Source of the DNA: Diplolepis rosae
Lineage: Eukaryota > Arthropoda > Insecta > Hymenoptera > Diplolepididae
Assembly (NCBI GenBank): GCA_030998225.1
Contig: JAPYXD010000737.1
Span: forward strand, 3,410,001 to 3,474,000
Direction: 5' to 3'
Length of the DNA stretch: 64,000 bases
The translations under genes and the position numbers were made by a program. Positions 32,547 through 39,883 of the stretch are shown one piece after another (the first letter of the stretch is position 1; the number at the start of each line of letters is the position of its first letter). Below the pieces are notes generated by a model. It was given only the letters and a program-made list of their open reading frames with translations, had not been told where the DNA came from and did no database searches.

Positions 32547-34577
32547 ATGGGATTACGAGGCTTCCTTTTGGCACTGCTCATTTGCAAATTCAACTATATA
32601 ACAACAGTCTACGCCATCATAGGATTCGATTGCGGTTCAAATCAATCAAATATTACGACATTATCTTTACTAGAGGTAGGAGAATGTGATCTACCTCGAT
32701 CTCAAGTACATGTTGAAAGGGTTTATATACAACTTTTACAATTAACTGGATTTTCAAATACAAAAGTAATACAATGCAAAATAGAAATTCGACGCGCCAT
32801 CTCTCATTGTGGTATGCATTCTCACAGTTCCATAGTTGCAAATGGCCACAGTGAATATATACATGATGTTACACGAGATCAATGTAATCAAATGCACACA
32901 ATAGGAACATTTTTAGTAACCCCTTCTCTTCAGATATCAAAGTTAAAAGTAAATGAAACTTCATTTCATAGCGTTACTTTAGCAGGTTCTGTAACACCTA
33001 ATGGAGACTGTACTGGTACACAATTTTCTGACCCATATGGAACATGGAATAATGTCGTAGTCCAAGCAATATTCAAAATAACTTTACAAGAACATTACGC
33101 GACTATTCATTTAAATTCAAATAAAATTCAATTAGGATCTGGAATAATATGCACACTTTCAGACACATTCTGTACAGACGTAGAATATGGACAAACATTC
33201 TGGGATACATTACCTAATGACGTATGTAATTTTAACAAATATGAAATTATTTATGAAGGACCAGCAAATAAAACATATGACAACACGACAGACATTTCTG
33301 AAACCTTGTATTCTTTAACGACTGAAGATATAACCTTTGTACTGGCTGAAAAAACAAGAAAACCAGTTTGCAGTTACGTTTTAATACAAACTGAACATTC
33401 AAAATTATTAATTTTTGAAACCAGACCTGGGAATTCATTTTTAGAAAATAAACATTTAGAAGTTCAAAATATGGACATTTTCACATACGTCAACTCTAAA
33501 TTTATATATGTAGAACGACACATACGCACTGAAGTAAATAGACTTTATCACGATGTTCTTACTCAACGATGCATACTTGAACAGCAAGTTTTTAGAAATA
33601 CATTAACCTTAGCAACCCAATCACCAGACGAATTTGCATATCATTTAATGAAAGGCCCAGGATATATGTCAGTAATTGCAGGAGAAGTAGTACATATCGT
33701 AAAATGTATACCGGTTGAAGTAAAATATCGCAAAACTGAAGAATGTTATCTACAACTACCAATATTTAGAGGAAATCAATCCTTTTTCCTTTCTCCACGA
33801 ACTCATATATTAACAAAATCAGGTATCCAAACAAATTGCAATTCTTTCCTTCCACCAATGTACCTTTTTGGAGAAACCTGGTACAAATTACTTCCAAATC
33901 CTGTCGAATCCATAGCACCAACTATAGTTAAACCTCTCACAAAAGCAACCTGGAAATACACAAAACCTTCATCCTTAGCAACAAGTGGCATTTATTCTCA
34001 ATCTGACCTTGATAAGCTACGAGATCATATAATGTTCCCAGCAGAAAAACCAATGATTTTAAATTCTTTAGCTAGAGAAATAACAGGACATCCGACTATT
34101 AATCAAGGAATATCATTGACAAATTTATTTAACCAAGAAGTAATTGATAAAATTGCTGAATCAGCTTGGGGTAGATTTTGGACAGTTTTTACAAATTTCG
34201 GTACTACTAGTGCAGGTCTAATTGGATTAATTATAATAATTAGAGGGATCAAATTAATAGCAGATACCATTATTCATGGTTATGCATTACATAGATTATT
34301 TGGAAGGTCTCTCCATTTACTAGGCGCCTTCTGGGATTCGGTCACTAACCTTTTGTTACACTTAGGTACCAACCGACCTGCTGGACCTCCCGTTGAGAGC
34401 CATCAACCACTGCTTACAGCTTCAGCACCACAAAACTCTATAGAGGAAACTAAAAGTTCATCTCCTAACGAAAATACCAATTCAGGTAAAGATCATAATA
34501 GTACGAAGACTACTCTTTATCCTCACTCTGAACTAAAAGAAGAACTTAGTAGATCACATTATTCAATCCGAATCTAA
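32547..34577 (+). CDS. Envelope glycoprotein 1, chuvirus-like type
   Basis: A 676-residue type I membrane protein, presumably for virion attachment and fusion. A signal peptide ends near residue 24 (TVYA). The ectodomain is Cys-rich with many N-x-S/T sites. It carries HCGMHSHSS from residue 87, and a later block with YRKTEECYLQLPI and LPPMYLFGETWYKL. These resemble the class III-like glycoproteins of arthropod chuviruses, also reported as env genes in some BEL/Pao elements. The transmembrane segment is near residues 553-572 (AGLIGLIIIIRGIKLIAD), followed by a tail of about 100 residues rich in Ser and Pro. There is no obvious furin site. This is not the usual errantivirus Env, so it was probably acquired separately. 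The family call is from remembered patterns, so a profile search should confirm it. Confidence 0.65.
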   Translation: MGLRGFLLALLICKFNYITTVYAIIGFDCGSNQSNITTLSLLEVGECDLPRSQVHVERVYIQLLQLTGFSNTKVIQCKIEIRRAISHCGMHSHSSIVANGHSEYIHDVTRDQCNQMHTIGTFLVTPSLQISKLKVNETSFHSVTLAGSVTPNGDCTGTQFSDPYGTWNNVVVQAIFKITLQEHYATIHLNSNKIQLGSGIICTLSDTFCTDVEYGQTFWDTLPNDVCNFNKYEIIYEGPANKTYDNTTDISETLYSLTTEDITFVLAEKTRKPVCSYVLIQTEHSKLLIFETRPGNSFLENKHLEVQNMDIFTYVNSKFIYVERHIRTEVNRLYHDVLTQRCILEQQVFRNTLTLATQSPDEFAYHLMKGPGYMSVIAGEVVHIVKCIPVEVKYRKTEECYLQLPIFRGNQSFFLSPRTHILTKSGIQTNCNSFLPPMYLFGETWYKLLPNPVESIAPTIVKPLTKATWKYTKPSSLATSGIYSQSDLDKLRDHIMFPAEKPMILNSLAREITGHPTINQGISLTNLFNQEVIDKIAESAWGRFWTVFTNFGTTSAGLIGLIIIIRGIKLIADTIIHGYALHRLFGRSLHLLGAFWDSVTNLLLHLGTNRPAGPPVESHQPLLTASAPQNSIEETKSSSPNENTNSGKDHNSTKTTLYPHSELKEELSRSHYSIRI

Positions 34578-34588
34578 CATCTTAAAGA

Positions 34589-35155
34589 ATGTCGCATGTT
34601 CCTTTTACAACCTTACTAAACAAAATTATTCAACAAAGAGGAGATCCACCCCTCATTTATGAGATACTCATTGAACAAACCAATAATAATGAATGTCTAT
34701 TTCACGTTAATTTACAATATAACAATTATATAATAATGAATAGTGGCAAAGATAAAGAAAACGTAAAGCAAAAGGTAGCACAAAATTTATATAATGCCTT
34801 AATTAATGAATCAAAGGAAACAAATCAAAACGTCCAACCGAATTCTATTGGTAAAAATTTCAAAAAATTAAACGAAATTTGCACTCAAAATAAAATCGAA
34901 TATCCAAAATATACAGTATTACGAGTAAAAACTTCATCAAAAATCTCAACATACATAGCAATTTGTTTTATTAATGATATCAAACGAATAGGAATTGGAA
35001 ACACAATAAAAACAGCAATGGATTTCGCAGCTATAAAAACGATAAATTCTCTTTTGCAAAAAGATAAAAAATGTGAAGTAAATTTAATAAACTCACTAGA
35101 ACATTTGCATGTTACAATCCAAGAATCACTTATAAATGATCAATCAGTACAATAA
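34589..35155 (+). CDS. Double dsRNA-binding-domain protein, 188 aa
   Basis: Two dsRBDs are seen. Residues 5-72 have the pattern helix, three strands (ECLFHVNLQYNNYIIM), then a helix with KDKENVKQKVAQNLYNAL, the Lys- and Ala-containing second helix that contacts dsRNA. Residues 89-157 repeat it (KLNEICTQNKIEYPKYTVL, then IKTAMDFAAIKTINSLL). Tandem dsRBDs occur in host cofactors such as R2D2, Loquacious and Staufen. In insect viruses, free dsRBDs sequester dsRNA or siRNA and suppress RNAi. That role is inferred here. The ATG is 11 nt after the glycoprotein 1 stop, so reinitiation or a weak acceptor (AAAG just upstream) could drive it. There is no enzymatic domain. Confidence 0.8.
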   Translation: MSHVPFTTLLNKIIQQRGDPPLIYEILIEQTNNNECLFHVNLQYNNYIIMNSGKDKENVKQKVAQNLYNALINESKETNQNVQPNSIGKNFKKLNEICTQNKIEYPKYTVLRVKTSSKISTYIAICFINDIKRIGIGNTIKTAMDFAAIKTINSLLQKDKKCEVNLINSLEHLHVTIQESLINDQSVQ

Positions 35156-35199
35156 ATTCTAATATAAATATTCCATACTGATTCAGGAAATCATCTATA

Positions 35200-35586
35200 A
35201 TGGAGCATTACTATGATGAGCCTACCCACGTGCGAAGTTACAAAAAAAAGATATGTAGAACAGACTCTCTGGGACTTTTAAACCACGTGGAAATTTTGAG
35301 AAATTTTACGATAAAATATGGATTACCGTTACCACAATACATCGTTTATCCTGATCCAAATTCAAAAACCAAATCATTTTTTCTTGCTCAAGTTAATACA
35401 AACGATCATTTTGCTGTACAAGCGGGTCCTACAAGCGAGTTAGCCGAAAATAGAGCTGCTTTAAAATTACTACAAATATTAATAAGATCTTATGAACTTT
35501 GCGATGAGGATTTTTATAATAATAAATGTAAAGAAACAAAAAAACGAAGAATCAAAGTGTTCAAACTGATCCAAGACCAAAATTAG
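35200..35586 (+). CDS. dsRNA-binding-domain protein with shifted CCHC extension
   Basis: It is 128 residues in its own frame, with one dsRBD at about 27-96 (HVEILRNFTIKYGLPLPQY, strands through NDHFAVQAGPT, then ENRAALKLLQIL). The N-terminus is basic. A splice acceptor (TACTGAT branch-like site, ATTCAG at 35181-35186) lies 13 nt before the ATG. An A7 run at 35538-35544 sits in register as A-AAA-AAA, a canonical -1 slip heptamer. The -1 frame (open 35532-35783) encodes a CCHC knuckle. The last gene of the element has a dsRBD and CCHC in one frame, so the two frames here probably form one protein by frameshifting, or this copy has an indel. Likely dsRNA binding, as for its neighbours. Confidence 0.75.
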   Translation: MEHYYDEPTHVRSYKKKICRTDSLGLLNHVEILRNFTIKYGLPLPQYIVYPDPNSKTKSFFLAQVNTNDHFAVQAGPTSELAENRAALKLLQILIRSYELCDEDFYNNKCKETKKRRIKVFKLIQDQN

Positions 35587-35783
35587 TATCATGGAAAAAT
35601 TCATGTAGATATTGTAACACTCAAATGCATGCTACAAAAGAGTGCCGTAGACGGAATGTTTTTAAAGCTGATAAATCAACACAAGTTCCCCCTCCACTTC
35701 CACCACGAAACTCCTCAACATTTAGTAATCTATTTTCCCCTTTTTTCCAAAAAACTTCTAGACCTAAATCCAACCATATGTAA
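35532..35783 (+). CDS. CCHC zinc-knuckle and Pro-rich extension, -1 frame
   Basis: This frame has no useful start of its own. It contains C-x2-C-x4-H-x4-C from 35604 (CRYCNTQMHATKEC), preceded by WKNS as in the 38966 gene (WTNS), then a proline-rich PPPLPPR stretch and a stop at 35781-35783. It is best read as the C-terminal part of the dsRBD gene at 35200, joined by a -1 shift at 35538-35544. Its 3' end overlaps the run-up to the glycoprotein 2 acceptor only slightly. Confidence 0.6.
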   Translation, partial: RNKKTKNQSVQTDPRPKLVSWKNSCRYCNTQMHATKECRRRNVFKADKSTQVPPPLPPRNSSTFSNLFSPFFQKTSRPKSNHM

Positions 35784-35801
35784 ACATCCAATTTTATCCA
35801 A

Positions 35802-35827
35802 TACTAATCCTTTTTTTTCTTTTTCAG
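35802..35827 (+). promoter_or_regulatory. Splice branch point and acceptor before glycoprotein 2
   Basis: TACTAAT (35802-35808), a near-perfect branch-point sequence, is followed by a long pyrimidine tract and TTTTCAG ending at 35827. The glycoprotein 2 ATG follows 16 nt later. This is the strongest acceptor in the element. Confidence 0.75.
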
Positions 35828-35843
35828 CCATTCGAGAAGCATA

Positions 35844-37625
35844 ATGAAATTCCTATACCAACCACCTTATGGCGTATACTTGATTATAATTCTGTTTTTC
35901 ACTTCTAAAGCAGATAACTTGTATATCAATTCACAATTTTATCACTCATCTGGTATTTATTTTGAACCAATTTCAAAAATACGTCTATTTTCCGAAAATT
36001 ATAATTTTATCTCTTATTTTGACATTTTGCAACCAGAAAACTTAAAATATAAAATAGTAGATATATCTCACAAACTTTATGAACATTGTATACTCACAAA
36101 TATTGCAAACAACTGTAATATATATAATCACCACACTCAGCTTGAATTTATGAAAGAACGTATAAATTATTTTCTCGGAGAAATTTCATTTATATCCAGA
36201 CAAGCTCATAACATCACTAAAATTCCCAAAAATAGTGATCCATTTTTACATCAAATTCAAAAAGTTCTTCTACAATCAAAAATAAGACAAAAAACTTCTC
36301 TTTATTGGCCTAAAGAAAATTTGTTCCTACTCCCAAATCCATTTTCTGAACAAATTAAAAATCTTTCATCCAATCTCAATAACGTTAAGATGTACAAAGA
36401 CTGGCATAAATCACAAATTTACCCAAATTTGCACATTTATAGAATTCTTGCAGCAAATTGGCTGATGGACTTGCATGAAATATCCCGATCCTTTCTATCA
36501 CTCCTAACACAGCTTACGGAAGCTATGACCCATGCCGCCACAAATTTATGGCACCCCATGCTGCTTCCAGATACCTTTCTAGACTTCAAATCCAACAAAG
36601 AAGATCCTCACCTTCCAACGTCTCTTTTTTCTATGGTCATTCCATTTTCTAGAATAAGATACTTTACTTTCAATAACTACTTAATTTTTACTATGACCAT
36701 ACCAATTCCATCTTCTGAAGAATTTCAAGTATTTAAAACACATTCAACCCCTATACATTTTGACTTCAACACTGATTATATTATACCTATATTCATAAAA
36801 CCTCAATTTTCTTATATCGCGATTTCTCCAAATAACGAATCTTACTTCACAACAAATGAAAATTTCCTCGCTTCATGCCACCAAAATAGACATCAAAATT
36901 TTTGTCACCCTCCTCATTCCATATACAGTACTCAAAATAATCCTATTTGCGAAACATCAATGTTTATAAAATCCCAACCGTATAAATGTAAAACATTTAT
37001 AACTTTCAATGAATATCCCTTTTTAACACCACTGTTGTCACACCGTGGATGGCTTTATTCAACTATTCTTCCTAAGCAAATCTTTTTATCTTGCTCCAAA
37101 AATTCCAAAACCCTTATTACTCTTCAAGGAATAGGAATTTTACAAATAGAATCTGACTGTAATTTGGACTCATCAATTCCATACTACAATATTAAGAATT
37201 ACCCAAAATTAATGGATAACTCGATTCCAATTAGTAAATCGACCATTTCTCTCGAAATAATTTCTCCCTTCTTATATAATATGTCGATCACAAAACCTCA
37301 CTTGTTAAAAAATGTATTACATCTTTTTCATAAAAAAGATGACATGCTTATATCGACCTTTGAAAGTCATGTTTTCTTACTCACAAAATATGCTAATATT
37401 CAGAAAATTATCCCATCTATTTTTAATTCTAGTGCACATAAAATATATATAGCACATACTATAGTTACTTTTCTTATAATAATTATTCTATTAATAATAC
37501 TAATTAAAATTCAAAAAATTTCAAAAAAAACTAATAAAAATATAAATGAAATTAAACTAGATAAGAAAACTCCTCTTAGCCTATCAACAAAACCTCTTCT
37601 AAGTGACCTATCATTCAAATTTTAA
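35844..37625 (+). CDS. Envelope glycoprotein 2, baculovirus F/errantivirus Env-like
   Basis: A 593-residue type I membrane protein. A signal peptide covers about residues 1-23. It is followed by GIYFEPISKIRLFSENYNFI, matching the start of the F-like (Baculo_F) family ectodomain, then conserved Cys (EHC, NNC) and a helix (MKERINYFL). Cys-rich middle and late parts follow (CHQN, FCHPP, YKCKTF, LSCSK, SDCN). The transmembrane helix is at about residues 532-553 (IVTFLIIIILLIILI) with a Lys-rich tail. I find no RxxR furin site and no Gly-rich fusion peptide after the helical region, where fusogenic members have them. It may have lost fusion and kept attachment, interference or an assembly role. 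This is probably the ancestral env of the lineage, with glycoprotein 1 added later. Family assignment is moderate. Confidence 0.6.
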   Translation: MKFLYQPPYGVYLIIILFFTSKADNLYINSQFYHSSGIYFEPISKIRLFSENYNFISYFDILQPENLKYKIVDISHKLYEHCILTNIANNCNIYNHHTQLEFMKERINYFLGEISFISRQAHNITKIPKNSDPFLHQIQKVLLQSKIRQKTSLYWPKENLFLLPNPFSEQIKNLSSNLNNVKMYKDWHKSQIYPNLHIYRILAANWLMDLHEISRSFLSLLTQLTEAMTHAATNLWHPMLLPDTFLDFKSNKEDPHLPTSLFSMVIPFSRIRYFTFNNYLIFTMTIPIPSSEEFQVFKTHSTPIHFDFNTDYIIPIFIKPQFSYIAISPNNESYFTTNENFLASCHQNRHQNFCHPPHSIYSTQNNPICETSMFIKSQPYKCKTFITFNEYPFLTPLLSHRGWLYSTILPKQIFLSCSKNSKTLITLQGIGILQIESDCNLDSSIPYYNIKNYPKLMDNSIPISKSTISLEIISPFLYNMSITKPHLLKNVLHLFHKKDDMLISTFESHVFLLTKYANIQKIIPSIFNSSAHKIYIAHTIVTFLIIIILLIILIKIQKISKKTNKNINEIKLDKKTPLSLSTKPLLSDLSFKF

Positions 37626-37965
37626 CTACTTCTTTTCAAACGTATCTATAAACTGGAAAGGACCCATATGTTCCATCCTTTCAACCTTCCTGGTACAAGT
37701 ACAATCCATCCCTCTCTTTCTATACTGTAAAACCACAGCATGATCATTGGGAATGTACCTTTAGAAGAACAGTTTTTGTAAGGGTATTGTAATATAAGAA
37801 TTGTTTTTCTAATGGAGAAGTAGAATACCTTTCAATAATGTATAACTTCTGTTATAGAATCAAATTTCGGTACTTTTGCACGAATTAAATAGATAAAGTA
37901 TAAAAATTATATAATCAAGGGTATAGTTAAGTAAATTTAGATCCCTTTCTTTTTAAATTTATAGA
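37626..37965 (+). other. Spacer ending in a splice acceptor
   Basis: Non-coding. It ends in CCTTTCTTTTTAAATTTATAG (AG at 37963-37964), 1 nt before the next ATG. Confidence 0.5.
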
Positions 37966-38373
37966 ATGATTCCGACTGCGGCAGAACCGATCGTGTTCCA
38001 CTCAGGACCTGTGGACGGTGTATGTCCACAGGATTATCCAATCACATATGGACATTTAATAAATAGTTTTTGTTTCGACTTAGAAGAGTCAACCTTATTC
38101 ATTTATTACAGTCAGCAAACAACAAAGAAATTTTGCCAATTTTGCTTCGAAAAATTACCAATTCCAGAACAAAATGAATACGAATTCTGTACCTCATGGC
38201 ACTCAGTTTGTAAAATACAATGCGTTAATATGAATTGTAACGGTTGTAGGGAAGCATTAATAACGCCACGCTGTAGGGCAATCGACTGTAAAGGTTGTAC
38301 TGAGCAATTCTTAAAAAATAAAATGCAACTTCAATTAGGAAACGAAGTTATAGTTGAAAATGTTTTTCGATAA
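37966..38373 (+). CDS. Cys-rich RING-like protein, 135 aa
   Basis: It has twelve Cys in 135 residues. From residue 57 the order is C-x2-C-x14-C-x3-H-x2-C-x3-C-x4-C-x2-C. This is close to the RING-HC pattern, deviating at one x3 where x2 is usual. Two repeated C-x4-C-x-G-C units (from C86 and C103) follow. Zinc binding is very likely; ubiquitin ligase activity is only a possibility. Viral RING proteins in insects (for example baculovirus IAPs and IE-type proteins) modulate apoptosis or transcription, but there is no BIR domain here. An acceptor ending at 37964 sits directly before the ATG. The neighbouring 38495 gene shares a KF-C-x2-C segment, so the two may be old duplicates. Confidence 0.6.
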   Translation: MIPTAAEPIVFHSGPVDGVCPQDYPITYGHLINSFCFDLEESTLFIYYSQQTTKKFCQFCFEKLPIPEQNEYEFCTSWHSVCKIQCVNMNCNGCREALITPRCRAIDCKGCTEQFLKNKMQLQLGNEVIVENVFR

Positions 38374-38494
38374 AATATTATAAATTGTAGTCATAAATAA
38401 AATTTCAAATATGTCTAGAAAATTTTCTTTAAGCAAAACACTGTTAGGATCTAGTTAGTATTTTAAAGCTCAATAACGAATTTGTTATAGAAAA
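38374..38494 (+). other. Short spacer with acceptor
   Basis: It ends in TTTGTTATAG (AG at 38489-38490), 4 nt before the next ATG, mirroring the arrangement at 37964. Confidence 0.4.
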
Positions 38495-38857
38495 ATGCTG
38501 CCGCAAGATTTTGAATCCATTCAAGCCGAAAATCCAGAAAACGACGAACAGTACTACCAACCGTATATCGATCAAATAATTATGAAACATTTTTGTTGTT
38601 ACTCTCCAGAAAACGAAATATATCAGAATACTTTAGATCAAAAATTCATATGTAAAGAATGTTACAGATTTAAAATTACCTTTTTTGAATCAGAAATATC
38701 TGTACCTTTCCTTAACCGCCACATTGTAACCACGGATCTTAACGGATTAAAATGTTCTGTCTGCGAAGAGCAAATTTTTTTCATACGTTTCAGAGCAGAC
38801 CAATGTTTTCTTTTCACTGAATATCTCTTTGAGTTAGCAAACGCGGAAAACGAATAA
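38495..38857 (+). CDS. Small zinc-ribbon-like protein, 120 aa
   Basis: The N-terminus is acidic, with a CC pair at 34-35. Two C-x2-C knuckles at C53/C56 and C87/C90 are spaced as in zinc ribbons. The C-terminus is hydrophobic and acidic. The KFICKEC segment parallels KFCQFC of the upstream Cys-rich protein. I recognise no function. An accessory or regulatory protein expressed from a spliced mRNA is the best guess. Confidence 0.5.
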   Translation: MLPQDFESIQAENPENDEQYYQPYIDQIIMKHFCCYSPENEIYQNTLDQKFICKECYRFKITFFESEISVPFLNRHIVTTDLNGLKCSVCEEQIFFIRFRADQCFLFTEYLFELANAENE

Positions 38858-38965
38858 TTTATAATCCATATACATAATTATTAACAATAATAATAACTAA
38901 TTTCCATTTATATCAAATTAAATCACAAACAACTCAAATAGATAATTCTTTTGCAGATAAGGACA

Positions 38966-39415
38966 ATGGCAATGCAACAAAGAGATTTGACAAAGGGTAG
39001 CGCAGTACAAATACTTAATGAAATAAGTATTGAATATGATTTTTCAATACCAGAATACACAGTAAAATCTCTTGGAATACATCAAGAACTACCGCCATTC
39101 GAGCCAACTTGTGAAATTAAAAAAAATAATGTAACCTATGCTTGTGTTGGAGAACCTGCGTCCCAAAAGAAAGTAGCAAAACAAAATGCAGCAGCTAGAG
39201 TCTTGGAAACACTTTCCACGAAATATATATTTTTAGAAGAAAAGTTAGAAAAATGCTTAATAACAGAATCTAAATTTTATAATATAAGCGATAAAAACAA
39301 TAAAGAAGCTTTACAAAAATGGACTAATTCATGTGAAAGGTGTTTTCAAAGAGGACATTTAGCTCGTAACTGCCGCAACCCTCTACGTAATAAAAAATAT
39401 AAAAATAACCCTTAA
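38966..39415 (+). CDS. dsRNA-binding domain plus CCHC zinc-knuckle protein, 149 aa
   Basis: I chose the ATG at 38966 because an acceptor CTTTTGCAG ends at 38956, 9 nt upstream; the longer frame begins at a TTG inside that acceptor. The dsRBD spans residues 12-84 (VQILNEISIEYDFSIPEYTV, strand EIKKNNVTYACVG, then SQKKVAKQNAAARVLETL, the classic Lys/Ala second helix). A linker leads to a CCHC knuckle at 123-136 (CERCFQRGHLARNC) and a basic tail. A dsRBD fused to a nucleocapsid-type knuckle is a new combination to me. Binding viral RNA or dsRNA, and RNAi suppression or packaging, are plausible roles. It closes the accessory block. Confidence 0.8.
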   Translation: MAMQQRDLTKGSAVQILNEISIEYDFSIPEYTVKSLGIHQELPPFEPTCEIKKNNVTYACVGEPASQKKVAKQNAAARVLETLSTKYIFLEEKLEKCLITESKFYNISDKNNKEALQKWTNSCERCFQRGHLARNCRNPLRNKKYKNNP

Positions 39416-39872
39416 AGAATATTTTCACTAATCTACTACATTATAAAAATTATATTTTATATATTACAGCATGTTATTTATAATTTACAAATATAAAATA
39501 CCCCATTCACGTATAAAAAATATTAATGTATTCAGTTATATAACAAAATAAATCATTGTAACCTTATATTAATACTAAGTTCAAACTATTTTGAAAAAAA
39601 AAAAAAAAAAAACTATGTAATAATTTATAACAAAAACTTTTAATATTAAGACAATATAAATTTGTATCCAAAAAATATGTTAATATTTGAATTTATCAAA
39701 TTGTGAAAATGCAAAAAAAATACAAATTGTAGAACAAACGTCGAAATGAATGTTATATTTATCATTCAGATATTGTTATCAGAAAAAGAGTTGAATGTAT
39801 TTCTTCAAAACAAAAAATGTATTCTTCTACCGAAGTTTCGATCGCGGATCGTTAACTCCCCGCGCTCGAACT
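39416..39872 (+). other. 3' untranslated region of the element
   Basis: Non-coding, with an A19 tract at about 39594-39612 and no ORF of note before the polypurine tract. Confidence 0.6.
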
Positions 39873-39883
39873 GAGGTGGGAGG
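39873..39883 (+). other. Polypurine tract
   Basis: GAGGTGGGAGG lies directly before the TG of the 3' LTR and would be the plus-strand primer site. It has one internal T. Confidence 0.75.

Noticed and set aside
35629..35844. 71-codon ORF before glycoprotein 2
   Set aside because: It is a shadow of the CCHC/Pro-rich -1 frame, which carries the recognisable knuckle.
39594..39612. Poly-A tail of a retrogene
   Set aside because: An A19 run inside the element's 3' untranslated region with no upstream processed gene or target duplication.
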